A DNA stretch of 6,061 nt from Thermoplasmata archaeon (GTDB taxonomy: Archaea; Thermoplasmatota; Thermoplasmata; WALJ01): the NCBI GenBank assembly GCA_015522885.1, contig WALJ01000047.1:1-6061 (forward strand), read 5' to 3'. Positions 4,160 through 6,061 of this stretch are shown here, one piece after another (position 1 is the first letter of the stretch; each line of letters opens with the position of its first letter). A model generated the notes under the pieces. The model did not search any database. It worked only from the letters and a program-made list of their open reading frames with translations, and was not told the DNA's origin. Position numbers and translations under genes: made by a program.

Positions 4160-6061
4160 TCAGGCAGCTCTCTTCCGGGTCTTTCCCTTTCCATGGGTTT
4201 TCTTGGCTGTGGGTAGTATGTGCTCAGCACACTCCTTGGCCTCGCCATACCTGTCCAGCTTTATCAAGACATAGCCCCTGTTTATCCATGCGTCCTTGTA
4301 ATCGGGATCTATGTTTATAGCTCTTTTGTATGCTTTAAGAGCCTCTTCATACCTTCCCATTCTTGCAAGGGCATTTCCCCTGTTGTTCCATGCGACCTCG
4401 TAGTCCGGATTCACCTTGATTGCTCTGTCGTATGATTTCAGGGATGCCTCTTCCAGACCCAGCCTTGAGAGAGCTATCCCCCTGTTGTTCCACGCCATCT
4501 CATTATCAGGATTCTCTTTGATGGCTTTGTTAAGATACCTCAGGGCTTCGACCGCATTGTCCGTACCGAGGAGTGCGGTTCCCTTGCTGTAGTATGCCAG
4601 TCCGTAGCCTGTTTCCCCGTTTTTTTTTCGATTTATAGCCCTTGTATAGTACTTCATCGCCTCGTCGTAGTCTCCTCCTAGATAATGGTGGTGGCCCATA
4701 AGGACATCTCTGGTGGAAAGCAGAATGCGGACCGCGGAATCTATGCGAAGATAAACGCCGAGCGCCAACATGGCAGCTCCCATGCCAGCCATTCCCATAG
4801 ATGGTATCGGGTCATAATTCGGGACATAGTGCACATAGTAATCACTGGAGAAGAGGATAGAATGGACTGCTATAAGTGAGAGACCCATGAAGAATATCCA
4901 GAAAGGATTGGACTCTCTGCCGAATATCTTTATGAGAGCCAGCAGAAGAACGGCTGAGAGAGATATGAGTATGAGGTCCGAGAGAAACGGTCTCCGGAAT
5001 TGGAGTTCGATATACCACCTCAGCGGAATAAAGAGGGTCAATAGAAAAGGTGCCGTGAAGAATACGGAGGAGAGCTTCTCGGAAAACAGATGTTTCCTGT
5101 CAATAAGGACAAAGAGCAGGGATATTAGCCACAGAGGGAGAAAAACGAGCAAAAGCGGGCTGCCGTATGCCATCTTCTGGTCGACAACCACCGGATATGT
5201 CAGGAGATATTCCACACCAATAAGAGAAGTGCCTATGGACGCCGTGGCCATCACGAGGTCCTCGGGTCTGTGCCAGTCTTTTATCTTCTCGGGAATCTCG
5301 AGCTTCGGCAGTTTCAGAGGCTGTTCCACTTCCTCTACTTTTATATCGGCAAGCCGGTCCAGCCCCGCTCCTTCCAGACCGTACTCAAGTTCGAAGTGGT
5401 CTATTTTCTCAGGGGTCTCCTCCTTCTCTCTCTCCTTCAAAAGAGAGTCCACCTCCGCCTTTATTTTCTCCTCGGGCGCTTCTTTCTCAATAACCTCTGG
5501 TTTTTTGGAAAGCACATCTTCAAGGGAAAGGACCAGCGCTTCTTCAAGTGCTTCGGAGCTTTCATCGAAGGCAACTCCGCATGTGGGACAGACCGTGGCA
5601 TCTTTAGGGACCTCGGAACCGCAGTTCGGACAAACATACTCAATCACTTCTTCCTTCTCGGCCTCGGGTTCCTGTTCGAGTTCATTAAGAGCGAAATCAG
5701 CGCCTATAAGCTCGCTTTTAAGTTCTTCGAGAGCGCCGAGAGCCTCTTCCTCGACTTTTATCTCCTCTTCGAGCGGAATTTCAGGGATGAGGGGAGCGCC
5801 GCAGACAGGGCAGGTCTCGGCCTCGGGTTTCACAAAGGCACCGCAGTTTCCGCAGATATCCAGTTCCGGTGTGGTCTCCAGCATATCATCGGTGGGGATG
5901 GATAGATTGGAGATATCCCCGATACCGAAGAATTTCTCTACGGTTTCGAGGTTTTTCGTTTCATCTTCCAGCAGAGTGTCATCTGTTCTTTCCGGAAGCC
6001 GAGCCCTGTTCTCCGGCATCGGCGCACCACAGACAGGACATTTCTGCATATCTTCCGAGAT
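4160..6061 (-). CDS. Zinc ribbon, multi-pass membrane, TPR-repeat protein (5' partial)
   Basis: A protein of at least 633 residues, numbered here from the ATG at 6049. Domains in order: half a zinc ribbon (CPVCG at 4-8), a full ribbon (CGNCG...CPVCG, 66-84), a third ribbon (CPNCG...CPTCG, 140-158), and an acidic, probably disordered linker to about 255. Then come about six membrane segments near 266-287, 297-317, 327-345, 355-376, 383-401 and 416-434. Finally there are about five TPR units (449-612, with the repeated AWNNRGxAL signature) and a basic tail (KKTHGKGKTRKRAA). TPRs usually bind other proteins, and the ribbons may bind protein or nucleic acid. The frame is open past ATG 6049 to the edge as ISED, and ribbon spacing shows the first CxxCG lies just outside, so the true start is beyond 6061. 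I recognise no specific function. It ends 42 bases before purP. Confidence 0.9.
   Translation of the reverse strand: MSEDMQKCPVCGAPMPENRARLPERTDDTLLEDETKNLETVEKFFGIGDISNLSIPTDDMLETTPELDICGNCGAFVKPEAETCPVCGAPLIPEIPLEEEIKVEEEALGALEELKSELIGADFALNELEQEPEAEKEEVIEYVCPNCGSEVPKDATVCPTCGVAFDESSEALEEALVLSLEDVLSKKPEVIEKEAPEEKIKAEVDSLLKEREKEETPEKIDHFELEYGLEGAGLDRLADIKVEEVEQPLKLPKLEIPEKIKDWHRPEDLVMATASIGTSLIGVEYLLTYPVVVDQKMAYGSPLLLVFLPLWLISLLFVLIDRKHLFSEKLSSVFFTAPFLLTLFIPLRWYIELQFRRPFLSDLILISLSAVLLLALIKIFGRESNPFWIFFMGLSLIAVHSILFSSDYYVHYVPNYDPIPSMGMAGMGAAMLALGVYLRIDSAVRILLSTRDVLMGHHHYLGGDYDEAMKYYTRAINRKKNGETGYGLAYYSKGTALLGTDNAVEALRYLNKAIKENPDNEMAWNNRGIALSRLGLEEASLKSYDRAIKVNPDYEVAWNNRGNALARMGRYEEALKAYKRAINIDPDYKDAWINRGYVLIKLDRYGEAKECAEHILPTAKKTHGKGKTRKRAA

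Noticed and set aside
5270..5905. 211-residue plus-strand open frame rich in Leu and Phe
   Set aside because: It is the antisense reading of the acidic Glu/Lys-rich linker and zinc ribbons, whose codons give Leu/Phe-rich shadows; the minus-strand frame has clear domains.

Overview
The window reads as archaeal, most likely from a euryarchaeal-type lineage (possibly Thermoplasmatota; this placement is inference). The signs are a PurP-type purine enzyme, the archaeal tRNA methyltransferase TrmY, an archaeosortase A, a serine tRNA with G73 and no encoded CCA, and TATA-like boxes about 24-30 bases ahead of start codons with no Shine-Dalgarno sequences, which suggests mostly leaderless mRNAs.

Left part (1-1300): an AT-rich, gene-poor and scarred stretch. 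It has the tail of an open frame (3-122) and a frameshifted fragment with half of a transposase-like zinc ribbon (about 140-404). Between and beyond these lie four copies of a 17-bp near-palindromic motif, arranged as two pairs (111-154 and 1144-1182). One intact minus-strand gene (421-1032) encodes a small acidic protein with weak YbjN/CesT-like features. From 1206 to 1303 there is a 13-bp copy of the tRNA 3' end, a perfect 8-bp hairpin and a 16-bp tandem duplication, consistent with an old integration or recombination scar next to the tRNA.

Middle (1298-1645): tRNA-Ser(CGA) on the minus strand and, diverging from it, a small ThiS/MoaD/SAMP-like beta-grasp protein whose tail ends in Ser-Ser-Ser-Gly instead of Gly-Gly. 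One A/T-rich box (1411-1423) lies where it could serve both.

Right part (1620-6061), all minus strand: a purP-trmY-artA cluster with 4- and 7-base gaps, apparently read from a TATA-like box just upstream of purP. It makes a purine biosynthesis ligase, a tRNA pseudouridine-54 N1-methyltransferase and a membrane-embedded protein-sorting transpeptidase, whose functions have no obvious common pathway. Upstream of purP is a large membrane protein with N-terminal zinc ribbons, an acidic linker, about six membrane segments, TPR repeats and a basic tail. It runs off the right edge of the window, because its first zinc ribbon is cut in half at the edge.

The enzymes with clear families are ordinary archaeal genes. 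The parts most worth a second look are the scarred tRNA-proximal region with its paired motifs, the atypical tail of the ubiquitin-like protein, and the zinc ribbon/membrane/TPR protein.
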